14,302 bases of DNA from Planctomycetota bacterium. Its GTDB lineage: Bacteria; Planctomycetota; UBA1135. The DNA is taken from positions 1-14,302 of the forward strand of contig JAKVCF010000051.1 in assembly GCA_022447335.1 (NCBI GenBank), read 5' to 3'. The notes under the pieces are model-generated. The model searched no databases and was not told where the DNA came from. It was given only the letters and a program-made list of their open reading frames with translations. The position numbers and the translations under genes are program-made. Below are positions 1 through 8,282 of the stretch, one piece after another. The first letter of the stretch is position 1. Each line of letters begins with the position of its first letter.

Positions 1-74
1 ACAGTTGGAGGAATGGCCACCGTGATCACCAGGATCAGCAGTGTCAGAACAACCAATAGACGCCGGTAACGCAC
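1..74 (-). CDS. N-terminus of an unidentified membrane or exported protein (partial, runs off left edge)
   Basis: An open frame starts with GTG at 74-72 and stays open to base 1, giving 24 full codons. The peptide begins with a basic stretch (MRYRR), then a hydrophobic core of about 16 residues (LLVVLTLLILVITVAI), then PPT. This is the shape of a signal peptide or an N-terminal membrane anchor. The start lies only 3 bases beyond the TAG of the HEAT-repeat gene, so translational coupling is likely and it should be the third gene of the recG operon. No good Shine-Dalgarno is visible. Function cannot be assigned because the rest of the gene lies outside the window. The call rests on codon-level reading and position alone. 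Confidence 0.55.
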   Translation of the reverse strand, partial: MRYRRLLVVLTLLILVITVAIPPT

Positions 75-77
75 CGC

Positions 78-3035
78 CTACTGGCCGCGTAGACAGGCCC
101 GCCAAACTTCCGCCGCTTCGACTACCGCAGCGCGCGGTAGGCCCGGCGAAATTGTGGCACGGTCCACACCCGTCAAACCGCTCAGGTAGAGCTGAGCGGC
201 TGGACGCAAGAAAGCCGGACCATCAACCACAAGCTCGAGCAAATCGCCAACGATCTGTTCGCGGCTAGCCCCACTGCCTTCGACGAAATTTTCGGACAAT
301 GAAAAACCACGGCCTTCGAGACCATCGACCAGCCATAATGAGGGATCATCACGCTGGTGGTCACGCCACCAAATCTCGTAGACCCCAGCCGGATCAGGCA
401 TGGTGCGATAGTCAACGCAAGTTGCGTGTGCGAGCGACTCAAGCAGTTCACGGTCGTTCGGCGCCTGCGGTAGCATGCGCATGAGGGTCGGCACCGCGGT
501 CGGCTCAGCCAGCATGCCAGCGTGAATTGCAACGCGACGACGCACCATCAAGTTACTGTCGTCGAGATAGCGACCGTAGATCGCGCGTGCCAAACCTGCC
601 CCACGCGACTCCAGCGCGTGGGCGTAGCTAGCTTCAAGCGAGGTGCCGACAAAGCTTGGCAAGATCTCGCCAAAGGCCGCATCTGCCTTGCCGCCCGGCA
701 AATCGCGCATGGCAGCCAAAGCCGACAAGCGCAAGCTGACATCCTCGTCCAACGCAGCCTCTCGCAGCAAGGAAACCGAAGCACGCTCGCCAAAGCCAGC
801 CATCGCGACGATTGCAGCCTTGCGGATCTCTCGTGGCTGCCCGGGAGCAGCCAAACTCTCAACAGCAGGCAGTGCGCTCGTATCAGCAATCTTACCCAAA
901 GACTGCAGAGCCGCGCGCTTCACCAGCGCATCTCCATTTTCGAGCAAGGGCAGAAGCAGCGGAACAGCTTCGCTTCCAGTGCTAGCCAAAGCTTGTGTCG
1001 CAGCCACCTGAATCGGCAGTCGCTCGTCAGCCAGCGCAGTCGCCGCAGCAGCGAAACCCAGGCTACCAAGTGATCGTGCGAGCAACTCTGCGCGGCGGGG
1101 ATCTGGAAGCAGCATCAACGCTTCGAGAAAGATCGGCGCATCGGCAGCTCCACGACCGATCAGCGCCACATCAAGTACACGACGTGCGTATTCCGGAGCG
1201 CTCACGTACTCCGGCAGACGGCTCAGGAAAAGCTGTGCCGTATCGATAGACCACCCCTCAACCGAAGCCGGGTTCTCAAGCAAATAGCTCGCCCAAGCGT
1301 CGAAGTCTTTAGTGTTCAACCGTAGCGCGCGATCGCGGTGCCACTGCGCCAGCAGCTGTGCGCGCTCAGCACCTTGTGCACGACTCCAGGCAGCCACCGC
1401 CTTGGCTAGGAATACCTGTGCATCCGAGCCTTCGCCAATGACTTGCCAAGCCTGCGCGCGGTACTGCGCATCTAGACCCTTAAGCAACTGCGGGAGCCAA
1501 TCGCCACCTGCAGCACCACGGAAACGCATCGGCTTACGTCGACCCGAAACTCGAATTTCAAGACCCGCGTGAATCGGCTCTTCAGGCAAACCATAAGTAC
1601 CCCGAAGGACTGAAGCATCAAGTACATCGGTACCGCGTAGCAGCGCATCGAGCGCATCGAGCTCGGCGGCGACCAGGAAACGACCTCCCTCCTTTGGATC
1701 GAGCGTTTCGGCGCCCAGACCACCCAGACTGCGGGGCGGACTACCCGCCGAGAACCAGGTCACCTGAAGCCTTGGCAGATCCTCACGCGTCACCGACATC
1801 GCGCCGCGCACCAAAGCGAAGCTGTCGCGGTTGGTGGCGTACCACTCCGCCCAAGCCTGACGATCTTGATCGGTGAAATCCTGACCCGAGATGCGACGCA
1901 AACTCTGGACCGCCAACGGTGAGAAGCGCGCGAACTGCGGATAAAACTCGCTGCCACCTACCGCACGCACTAGTGCCAGCGGAAGTTGGCGCTGCAGGGC
2001 TTCGAGTCCTTCTTCAACATCTGTTCGGAAAACATACTCGGCAACCGCAGCGGCAGATACGCCCGACAAGAAGGGGTCGCGTACAGCGATCAGTGGACGC
2101 AACTTCTCGGCCAACTCAACATCGACCAGCAGTTGACCACTGGTTTCCTGCTGCAACAGCAAGGCATAGACGAGGTAAGCAAGTTGTGGACCGGTCTCGA
2201 GCGCATCAATCTGACTGCGCACATACGCCAAGTCTTCGCCGCTAGCACTACCCGCGAGCGCCTCCACAGCAGTGAAGGCCACGCTCACCGACTCATCCGA
2301 AACCGCATCACGTAAACCATTGCGCGCGCCTTCGATAGTGCGGTACTCAATCAGGAGCCGCGCCGCACGATTGCGAATATCGGCTTCGCGACCGAAGCGT
2401 AGCTGGCGCAGAAGACTAGGCACGAAAGCCGGATTCGGATTAGCTGAGATACGCCCTTCGGCCATCGCGCGCAGATTGCGACGTGGATGCGCAACCAAAT
2501 CGACTGCACGAATAGGGAGTTCACCCTGAATTACCACTGCAGCGTCGAGGCACTCACCTGCCACATCAACCTTGCCTACGCCTGAGGCTACTTCAATCAG
2601 AGTGCGAGCATCATCCTTTTCCATGTCACCCACCGAGCGCAACAAGCGCGCAGCCAAGGTCACCGAAGGCATGTGCGGCGAGTCGAGGGCTTTGAGTGCC
2701 GTCTCACGAGTACGCAGGCCCATGGTCTGCAGCTCCTCAAGCAACTCACGCATTTTTCGGCTACTCAGCTTGCCTTCGGTATCGATTTCCTCACAAGCAA
2801 CGAAAATGAGCTCTGCGCGAGCGGTAGTCTCGCCCCAATAGGCAGAAACGTAGATCTCGATCGGAGGCGTGGCGACCGCTTCGGACAGCTTGATCTCCTT
2901 CTGGTGAGGGGAGGGCAGATCAAGGCCACTCGGATCACGGGTGGGCCGAGCGCTGGGCACGTCTCGCCCACTCTGGGCGAGTGCGAGGGGGCTCAGCAGA
3001 AGGCTGATCAGGAAGAGGAGACCAGTTCGACGCAC
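78..3035 (-). CDS. Exported HEAT-repeat protein, 985 residues, function unknown
   Basis: The protein opens with a signal peptide (MRRTG, then a hydrophobic core ending LALAQS, likely cut after about residue 20). It is therefore predicted to act outside the cytoplasm. Two helical-repeat regions are visible. One at about 115-400 is diverged. The other at about 640-860 has clear HEAT/PBS-lyase-type units such as IQVAATQALASTGSEA, VKRAALQSLGKIADTSA and IRKAAIVAMAGFGERAS. HEAT arrays are protein-binding scaffolds, and no catalytic motif was recognised. The middle region (about 410-640) matches nothing I know. A motif ending in W..W[YW] closes the N-terminal array (residues 379-403) and recurs at 871-894, with a weaker copy near 951-980. 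The start is GTG, the first start codon after the recG stop, and is preceded by 11 bases; this start puts the signal peptide exactly at the N-terminus. It is likely the second gene of the recG operon. A lipid or enzyme role is not supported. Confidence 0.85.
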   Translation of the reverse strand: MRRTGLLFLISLLLSPLALAQSGRDVPSARPTRDPSGLDLPSPHQKEIKLSEAVATPPIEIYVSAYWGETTARAELIFVACEEIDTEGKLSSRKMRELLEELQTMGLRTRETALKALDSPHMPSVTLAARLLRSVGDMEKDDARTLIEVASGVGKVDVAGECLDAAVVIQGELPIRAVDLVAHPRRNLRAMAEGRISANPNPAFVPSLLRQLRFGREADIRNRAARLLIEYRTIEGARNGLRDAVSDESVSVAFTAVEALAGSASGEDLAYVRSQIDALETGPQLAYLVYALLLQQETSGQLLVDVELAEKLRPLIAVRDPFLSGVSAAAVAEYVFRTDVEEGLEALQRQLPLALVRAVGGSEFYPQFARFSPLAVQSLRRISGQDFTDQDRQAWAEWYATNRDSFALVRGAMSVTREDLPRLQVTWFSAGSPPRSLGGLGAETLDPKEGGRFLVAAELDALDALLRGTDVLDASVLRGTYGLPEEPIHAGLEIRVSGRRKPMRFRGAAGGDWLPQLLKGLDAQYRAQAWQVIGEGSDAQVFLAKAVAAWSRAQGAERAQLLAQWHRDRALRLNTKDFDAWASYLLENPASVEGWSIDTAQLFLSRLPEYVSAPEYARRVLDVALIGRGAADAPIFLEALMLLPDPRRAELLARSLGSLGFAAAATALADERLPIQVAATQALASTGSEAVPLLLPLLENGDALVKRAALQSLGKIADTSALPAVESLAAPGQPREIRKAAIVAMAGFGERASVSLLREAALDEDVSLRLSALAAMRDLPGGKADAAFGEILPSFVGTSLEASYAHALESRGAGLARAIYGRYLDDSNLMVRRRVAIHAGMLAEPTAVPTLMRMLPQAPNDRELLESLAHATCVDYRTMPDPAGVYEIWWRDHQRDDPSLWLVDGLEGRGFSLSENFVEGSGASREQIVGDLLELVVDGPAFLRPAAQLYLSGLTGVDRATISPGLPRAAVVEAAEVWRACLRGQ

Positions 3036-3046
3036 AGGACGGCATT

Positions 3047-5056
3047 CTAGCCCCCATCCTGCAACCAGTTGCGGATCTCTTCGCGACGGAGTGCCTCGAC
3101 CAGATCTCCGTCCCTAATAGGGTCAAACACCCGAAACCCGCCATGTCCGCTCTGGGCAAGACCTCGCAGTAAGCCGGGACCGCGCTGACGCAGATCGGTC
3201 TCAGCAACCTGGAAGCCATCACAGCACTCCTCCAGCACCTGCAGCCGCTCGAAGGCGTCTCCCGCCACGAACACTTCGCAGCGAGCGGGACGCGCGTTCA
3301 GCCCGCGTGCCAGACGCCCTCGGAGCTGATGCAAACTCGCAAGACCAAGTCGCTCGGCCCCGAAAATGGCCATCTGTGGGACGTCGGCCACATCGAGGCC
3401 GACCTCGACCACAGTGGTTCCGGCCAACGCATGCAACCGGCCTTCAGCCAGACCGCGTACCTGCGCCTCTATCTCCGCCCCCATCATGCGGCCATGCACC
3501 ACACCGATGCGAAGCTTAGCCCACGGACCTTCGCGGAGAGAAGCAACCAATGCTTTGAGCCCCCCCTCTCCATCGATGCGAGGAGCAACCAAGAAAGCCG
3601 CTTCGCCCGCGGCTGCCCGCTGAGCCATCTCGGCGGAAATAGATTCGCGCCAGGCAATCGGTCGGTGCACGCGCGTGGTCACTTCGGAGCCGCTACCGGG
3701 TCGACTGCGCAGAACGCAAGGCTCGAGCGCGCCGTAAGCCGCCCACGCCAAGGTGCGCGGAATCGGGGTTGCCGTCATAGTCAGCACGTGAGGCTTCTCA
3801 CCTTTCTCGACCAAAGCGCCCTTCTGCCGCACGCCGAAGCGGTGCTGTTCATCGAGCACAACTAGGCCTAAATCGGCAAAGCTAACCCCAGGGCCAAACA
3901 GGGCATGAGTACCCACCGCGATCTGCGCACGACCAGCCGCGAGGTCGGCCAGCGCGGCACGCCGCATCGATTGAGGGTCGTCACCGAGTAAGCGCACTAA
4001 CCGTAGCTGTGAACCTTGTAGCCAACTTTGAAAAGTGCGTAAATGCTGTCGCGCAAGGATCTCGGTCGGAGCCAAAATCGCACTCTGACGCCCGTCGGCC
4101 GCCAACGCCAAGGCCATCGCAAAAGCCACCACCGTCTTACCCGATCCAACCTCACCATGGATCAAACGGCGGATAGTGCGCCCCGCGGCGAGTTCTTCGC
4201 GCAAAGTAGCCAGTACGGCATCCTGGTCAGAAGTTAGCGCGAAGGGAATTCGCGCCAAAATGCGACTCCAAACCCGCTGCTCGCGAGCGCTAGCATTAGG
4301 CGCGCCATCTGCGGGTAAAGCGGCCAAGCGCGCGCGCTCGAAGCGCAGCACTTCGCCAAAGGCTAAGCGCCTCCGAGCAGCCTCCACCTGTTCGCGATCC
4401 AGCGGACGATGCAGAGCTAACCAGGCGGCGCCCAAAGCTGGAAGATCAAGGCTTGCTCGGAGTGACTTGGGAATCGGGTCGGCCACCCAATTCGCTGGAT
4501 CTTCACCCGCATCATCAGCGGATTTGAGTAATGCATCCATAGCAGCTTGGACCGCCTTGGCAACCTGCCCAGAAGACAGGCAGCCTGATTCGGGATAAAC
4601 GGCTTCGAGTCCGCTTACTTCCTCTCCGGCAGCGCTCACTAGACGCGGCGCCAGAAGCTTCGCACCTCTCCTGGCCGAAGCCTTACCTTCCAACTCGAGC
4701 TCTTCTCCTGGCTGGAAGCGATCGCGCAACCACGGCTGCTGAAAGAAGAGTGCGTCCACATACCCATATTTATCTTCAACGCGCACTCCTAGCACAGTGC
4801 GACGCCCACGCGGCCGAAACAACCAGGTCTTGATGACCTGGCCGCGATAACGAACGCGCTCACCGTCAACGGATCCCCAATCAGAACTGTTAACCCAGCA
4901 CGCAGGATCCTGGTATTTACGCGGTAGCACACAGAGTAAATCGTTGAGTCGACGTGCGCCAAGCAACTCCGCGAACTGCGCAGCACGTTTGGGGCCAATG
5001 CCCGGCAGCGTGGTGAGCGGCTGCTCTTCCCAATTCGCCGGCGCTTGAGTGCCCAT
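3047..5056 (-). CDS. recG: ATP-dependent DNA helicase RecG
   Basis: RecG is a superfamily 2 helicase that remodels stalled replication forks and branched recombination intermediates in the cytoplasm. The order of motifs is typical: an N-terminal helix-hairpin-helix-like segment (LPGIGPKRA, residues 17-25), an OB-fold wedge at about 65-150, motif I GEVGSGKT (301-308), Ia APTEILA (329-335), II DEQHRFG (402-408), III TMTATPIPRTLA (426-437), HGRM (521-524), motif V TTVVEVGLDV (547-556) and motif VI QLRGRLARG (577-585). The length of 669 is close to the roughly 690 of Escherichia coli RecG, and the C-terminus after the TRG-like segment (DLRQRGPGLLRGLAQSG, 621-637) is short. Motif VI has Ala where RecG normally has Gly (GRVGRG), and the TRG segment has GLAQ in place of the usual GTRQ. 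The start is ATG, with AGGA only one base away, so the ribosome site is poor. It heads the leftward operon and diverges from the dehydrogenase gene. Confidence 0.95.
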   Translation of the reverse strand: MGTQAPANWEEQPLTTLPGIGPKRAAQFAELLGARRLNDLLCVLPRKYQDPACWVNSSDWGSVDGERVRYRGQVIKTWLFRPRGRRTVLGVRVEDKYGYVDALFFQQPWLRDRFQPGEELELEGKASARRGAKLLAPRLVSAAGEEVSGLEAVYPESGCLSSGQVAKAVQAAMDALLKSADDAGEDPANWVADPIPKSLRASLDLPALGAAWLALHRPLDREQVEAARRRLAFGEVLRFERARLAALPADGAPNASAREQRVWSRILARIPFALTSDQDAVLATLREELAAGRTIRRLIHGEVGSGKTVVAFAMALALAADGRQSAILAPTEILARQHLRTFQSWLQGSQLRLVRLLGDDPQSMRRAALADLAAGRAQIAVGTHALFGPGVSFADLGLVVLDEQHRFGVRQKGALVEKGEKPHVLTMTATPIPRTLAWAAYGALEPCVLRSRPGSGSEVTTRVHRPIAWRESISAEMAQRAAAGEAAFLVAPRIDGEGGLKALVASLREGPWAKLRIGVVHGRMMGAEIEAQVRGLAEGRLHALAGTTVVEVGLDVADVPQMAIFGAERLGLASLHQLRGRLARGLNARPARCEVFVAGDAFERLQVLEECCDGFQVAETDLRQRGPGLLRGLAQSGHGGFRVFDPIRDGDLVEALRREEIRNWLQDGG

Positions 5057-5144
5057 GTCCTGACTCTAGCTCTGCGCGCCCAAGCTTCCGGATCGTTTAT
5101 CCTTACCCGTGAACCCCACTAGAGCACACCGTTAAATTTACAGG
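5057..5144. promoter_or_regulatory. Divergent intergenic region between recG and the dehydrogenase gene
   Basis: These 88 bases must carry promoters for both the leftward recG operon and the rightward dehydrogenase. An AT-rich patch (TTAAATTTA, 5132-5140) lies directly before the dehydrogenase start and could be its -10 region, in which case the transcript would be nearly leaderless. A TATCCT hexamer on the + strand (5098-5103) is another candidate -10. No convincing -35 box, operator or riboswitch fold was found, and no clear site was seen for recG. Confidence 0.35.
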
Positions 5145-5933
5145 ATGGACTTCGCACAAAGTTACGGCCCTTGGGCACTGGTGACTGGCGCCAGCTCAGG
5201 CCTGGGCGAGCGCTATGCCCGCGCGCTAGCCGCACGCGGCCTCAACCTGATCGTAATTGCACGGCGGAAAGAGCGCCTGCGCACACTTGCCGAAGAGCTG
5301 CACACGGAGCATGGAGTGCAAGTGGACGTCGTCGCTACCGATCTTCTGAAGGCACGGTCGATGCGCGCGATTGAAGAAGCCGTCGAAGGTCGCGAGCTAG
5401 GCCTCGTCGTTTGCAACGCAGGATTCGGCGCCTCTGGCCGCTTTCACGAACTGGATCGAAACCGCCAGATCGACATGGTACGACTGAACTGTGAAGCTCC
5501 CGTGCGGTTGCTGCACGCACTCAGCCCCTACCTAATTCAACGTGGCCACGGCGGAGTGATCATGTTGGCATCAACTGCATCGTTTCAATGTACGCCCTGG
5601 ATGGCGGTCTACGGTGCGACCAAAGCCTTTGACTTGCACTTCGCCGAAGCTTTGACCGTTGAGCTTGGCCTACACGGCATTGACGTGCTTTCCGTCTGCC
5701 CAGGGCACACCGCTACCGAGTTTCACGAAGTTGCAGGAGTAGATCGATCTGCCACAGGTGGGGCGCCAGCAGATCCAACCGAAGTGGTCGAGCAATCCCT
5801 GCGCAAACTGGGACATAAAATGACCTGGACACATGGCGCCCGCAATCGCTGGATGAGCTTTGCCACGCGTCTAGCCCCGCGCTCGATCTCGGCCTGGATA
5901 GCTGGAAAGATCCTGCACAAGCGTCTCAACTAA
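5145..5933 (+). CDS. Short-chain dehydrogenase/reductase (classical SDR), substrate unknown
   Basis: This 262-residue protein is a classical cytoplasmic SDR oxidoreductase with a Rossmann fold. Visible motifs are the cofactor glycine motif TGASSGLG (14-21), the structural CNAG (90-93), Asn115, catalytic Ser143, Tyr156 and Lys160 in YGATK, and PG (186-187) after strand six. Arg40-Arg41 right after strand two suggest NADP(H) rather than NAD(H). The last 40 residues are basic and mildly hydrophobic (SAWIAGKIL near 249-257) and may help substrate or membrane contact, as in SDRs of the DltE/YqjQ type. The substrate cannot be told from sequence. The start is ATG with AGG directly before it, too close to be a normal ribosome site. 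It stands alone on this strand, diverges from recG, and its TAA overlaps the stop of the convergent cca gene. Confidence 0.92.
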   Translation: MDFAQSYGPWALVTGASSGLGERYARALAARGLNLIVIARRKERLRTLAEELHTEHGVQVDVVATDLLKARSMRAIEEAVEGRELGLVVCNAGFGASGRFHELDRNRQIDMVRLNCEAPVRLLHALSPYLIQRGHGGVIMLASTASFQCTPWMAVYGATKAFDLHFAEALTVELGLHGIDVLSVCPGHTATEFHEVAGVDRSATGGAPADPTEVVEQSLRKLGHKMTWTHGARNRWMSFATRLAPRSISAWIAGKILHKRLN

Positions 5934-7336
5934 CGTGCTCGAGGCCGCGGCTGCTGCCCAAGCCAAGCTAACGCCGCATCACGGTCGGCCAATTCGCCGT
6001 CAAGCTGCAATTCAAAGGCCGCCGCAAGGACTTCCCCCACCGCCGGACCAGGCGACCAACCGAGATCGATCGCGTCACGGCCACGCAGAAAGTTCTCCGG
6101 CCTCGAGTCAGCGACCCCAATCTGCTCGGCGCGCTCCAACAACCACTTGCCAGGCTCCCAATCCGCCTGGGCTAACCCGGCGCGCCCCGCCGAATCGGCC
6201 CACGCCACGCGCACGAGGGCCTTTAGATCAACTCGCGCCGCCAAACGACGCAGCGCACTGTCTTTGATTTCATGGCGCACAAAGTAGAGCTGCGCGGGGC
6301 GCAAGTGCTCACGCACCAGCGGCACCACCTTGTCCGCCAAGTCCCCGCGCCGCGACAACCGCTGCAAAAGAGAGCGCGTTAGCTCCTCGCCTTCAACATC
6401 GTGCGCCAAGCTGCGCCAGCGCCCCCGCTCAAAACATGTCGTGGTGGCTTTGCCCAGGTCATGACAGAGCACAGCAAGCATCTCAACATATGGGTCACCC
6501 ATAGCTGAACGAATCCCGGCAGCCGCCTCCAGCGCCAACGCTGTGTGATGGAGCACATCGCCTTCGGGATGCCAGATGGGATCCTGTGGAGTACCGCGCA
6601 ACGCACGCAGCTCGGGCAAATCTCGCAGCGCACCGACCTCTTCCATTGCCAGCAATCCCTTACCAGGAAAGGCACTCTCGGTCAGCATGCGCTGCCACTC
6701 ACCTTCAATACGTTCAGTCGGCAGTTCACTGAGGTCAAGTTGGCGGCAAAGAGCGCTGGTCTCGGGAGCAATGCGCCAACCATATCGCGCGACGAAGCGC
6801 GCTGCCCGGAGTGCGCGCAGCGGGTCCTCAACAAATGCCTGCGAGACGTGGCGCAAAATTCCGCGCTCGAGGTCCGCCCGTCCACCGACAAAGTCGTACA
6901 GCTGCAACTCGAGCGGGTCGAACAACATGGCATTGACGGTAAAGTCTCGGCGCAACACAGCCTCGGCTGGATCCATATCCGGCAGATCCTCGATCGAGAA
7001 GCCGCGATGCCCAGGGGCGGTTTTTGATTCACGGCGCGGCAAAGCCAGCTCGATGATGCCCACCTCGGTAGCAAGGTGCAGCACCGCAAACTGCTTACCA
7101 ACTACATGAACTGCACCAAACTCCGAAGCCACTTCTTCGAGTTGATCGGGAGGCAAGCCATAGACCTCGAGGTCTGCATCGCCCGCATCGCGCCCAAGCA
7201 GCGAATCGCGAACTGCCCCCCCTACCAGATATGCACGCCCGCCGGCCCCCGAAATCCGCCCCGCGCCCCGCTGCCCCCCCCCACCGCGCGCCGGATCGGC
7301 GAATCGGACCTGCGGGGTGGGGCTGATTGCGGACAT
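5930..7336 (-). CDS. cca: CCA tRNA nucleotidyltransferase / poly(A) polymerase family protein with HD domain
   Basis: This enzyme adds or repairs the 3'-terminal CCA of tRNA using CTP and ATP. It belongs to the class II nucleotidyltransferase family. Visible features (numbered from the ATG) are LVGGAVRDSLLG (37-48), the metal-binding DAD (53-55), RRDFTVNAM (129-137), the EDPLRALRAARF stretch (170-181) containing the EDxxR nucleotide-choosing motif, and a C-terminal HD phosphohydrolase-like domain with HH (263-264), CHDLGK (291-296) and further His residues at 312 and 344. The length (468) fits CCA enzymes that carry an HD domain. A poly(A) polymerase or an A- or CC-only enzyme is the main alternative. 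I chose ATG at 7336; a TTG two codons upstream (7342) is also in frame. The first 35 residues are a Gly-rich leader unlike the rest and are encoded over G runs. No Shine-Dalgarno is visible. The stop overlaps that of the dehydrogenase gene. Confidence 0.9.
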   Translation of the reverse strand: MSAISPTPQVRFADPARGGGGQRGAGRISGAGGRAYLVGGAVRDSLLGRDAGDADLEVYGLPPDQLEEVASEFGAVHVVGKQFAVLHLATEVGIIELALPRRESKTAPGHRGFSIEDLPDMDPAEAVLRRDFTVNAMLFDPLELQLYDFVGGRADLERGILRHVSQAFVEDPLRALRAARFVARYGWRIAPETSALCRQLDLSELPTERIEGEWQRMLTESAFPGKGLLAMEEVGALRDLPELRALRGTPQDPIWHPEGDVLHHTALALEAAAGIRSAMGDPYVEMLAVLCHDLGKATTTCFERGRWRSLAHDVEGEELTRSLLQRLSRRGDLADKVVPLVREHLRPAQLYFVRHEIKDSALRRLAARVDLKALVRVAWADSAGRAGLAQADWEPGKWLLERAEQIGVADSRPENFLRGRDAIDLGWSPGPAVGEVLAAAFELQLDGELADRDAALAWLGQQPRPRAR

Positions 7337-7410
7337 ACCCAAGGATAGCCCGAGGCACGCTTGGACCGAACCACAGCGCGCGGTAGGCTCGCGAGCACGA
7401 GATCACGACC
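7337..7410. promoter_or_regulatory. Divergent intergenic region between cca and the lipoprotein gene
   Basis: These 74 bases separate two divergent genes. On the minus strand TATCCT (7347-7342) sits five bases before the cca ATG, which would place a start of transcription at or next to the start codon. On the plus strand a weak pair, TTGGAC (7361-7366) and TAGGCT (7384-7389) spaced by 17, could serve the lipoprotein gene. Neither is a strong sigma-70 match. No operator was recognised. Confidence 0.3.
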
Positions 7411-8208
7411 ATGCAACGCCTCGCCCTGCTCGCTCTTCTTCTCGCTCCGTCCTGCGTCATTCCCGGCGACGCAAATTGGAGCGATCTTCACGCCAACGCC
7501 TATGGCGGAATCTACAACATGACCGCAGGCGGAGCGATCGATGATATTTCTGGTACGAGTGGAGCAGTTGCAGCTTCTGGCGATCTGAGCATTGAAGACG
7601 AAACCGAGTCAAACTTCCTCTACGGAGCACGATTTGGATTTGCTCCCGTCGAAATTTCGTTATCCGGATTTGAACACAAAAGCTCCCATGGAGGAACTTT
7701 CGCGGGAACGATTGGCCCCTTTGTGGACACCACGGTTGACGCGCAAACCGAACTCAACTTTGGCCTGCAACGCATTGCAGCCGGCGTTGACATCTTAAAC
7801 ACTCCTGTTGCACGTGTCGGCCTCCTCATAGGCGTAGACTTCTTCACCTTCCACGAGTTTGAGTTTACAGTTAGTCAAGGTGCAGAATCTCGCAGCTACA
7901 CCATTGCAAACGACGAGGATGTACCCGTCCCGGTCGTTGGTCTCCGGGGCGATGTCGGACTCCCACTAACTGGACTGCGCGCCGGCGGCGAGGCCTCTGC
8001 CTTCCAAGCTGACGTTGATAACGTCAATGCCGAGTACCTTGAGCTTGACGTTCATCTCGGGTGGGAACCAGGCGACAATGACTGGATTGAGTTCCTCGTC
8101 GGCTACCGCATGATTGATTTCCAGTTCGAAGGCGAGCTTGATGACTCAAGCATCGATGGCGCCATTGATCTCGACGGTCTCTACTTTGCGATCGGCATCG
8201 TCTTCTAA
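7411..8208 (+). CDS. Small outer-membrane-type protein with lipobox-like signal peptide, function unknown
   Basis: I do not recognise a named family. The 265-residue protein begins with a short signal peptide (MQRLALLALLLAPSC) whose Cys15 sits in a lipobox-like context (A-P-S-C; Pro at -2 is unusual). A lipoprotein is therefore likely but not certain. The mature part is acidic and rich in alternating polar/hydrophobic strands, for example near residues 69-86, 115-130, 135-154, 175-187, 207-218, 225-239 and 253-265. It ends in GLYFAIGIVF, with hydrophobic residues at -1 (Phe), -3, -5, -7 and -9. That is the usual C-terminal signature of outer-membrane beta-barrels recognised by the BAM machinery. 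Roughly eight strands would fit a small barrel. The start is the first ATG after the divergent region, without a clear Shine-Dalgarno. It converges on sodB. Confidence 0.75.
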   Translation: MQRLALLALLLAPSCVIPGDANWSDLHANAYGGIYNMTAGGAIDDISGTSGAVAASGDLSIEDETESNFLYGARFGFAPVEISLSGFEHKSSHGGTFAGTIGPFVDTTVDAQTELNFGLQRIAAGVDILNTPVARVGLLIGVDFFTFHEFEFTVSQGAESRSYTIANDEDVPVPVVGLRGDVGLPLTGLRAGGEASAFQADVDNVNAEYLELDVHLGWEPGDNDWIEFLVGYRMIDFQFEGELDDSSIDGAIDLDGLYFAIGIVF

Positions 8209-8220
8209 GTCACGTCACCA

Positions 8221-8255
8221 AAATTAGAAAAGGCGCCCAGATCTCTCTGGGCGCC
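8221..8255 (-). terminator. Intrinsic terminator of sodB
   Basis: A perfect 9-bp GC-rich stem (GGCGCCCAG at 8232-8240 pairing with CTGGGCGCC at 8247-8255) has a six-base loop. On the minus strand it is followed by TTTTCTAATTT. It begins 27 bases after the sodB stop. On the plus strand the stem is followed by CCCTGG, so it is a strong terminator only for leftward transcription, although the hairpin could also slow transcripts from the convergent lipoprotein gene. Confidence 0.85.
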
Positions 8256-8282
8256 CCCTGGCATTTCGCACTGGTGTTGCAC

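Noticed and set aside
522..1073. 183-residue open frame on the plus strand inside the HEAT-repeat gene
   Set aside because: Antisense to a well-supported gene, low-complexity composition and no recognisable domain.
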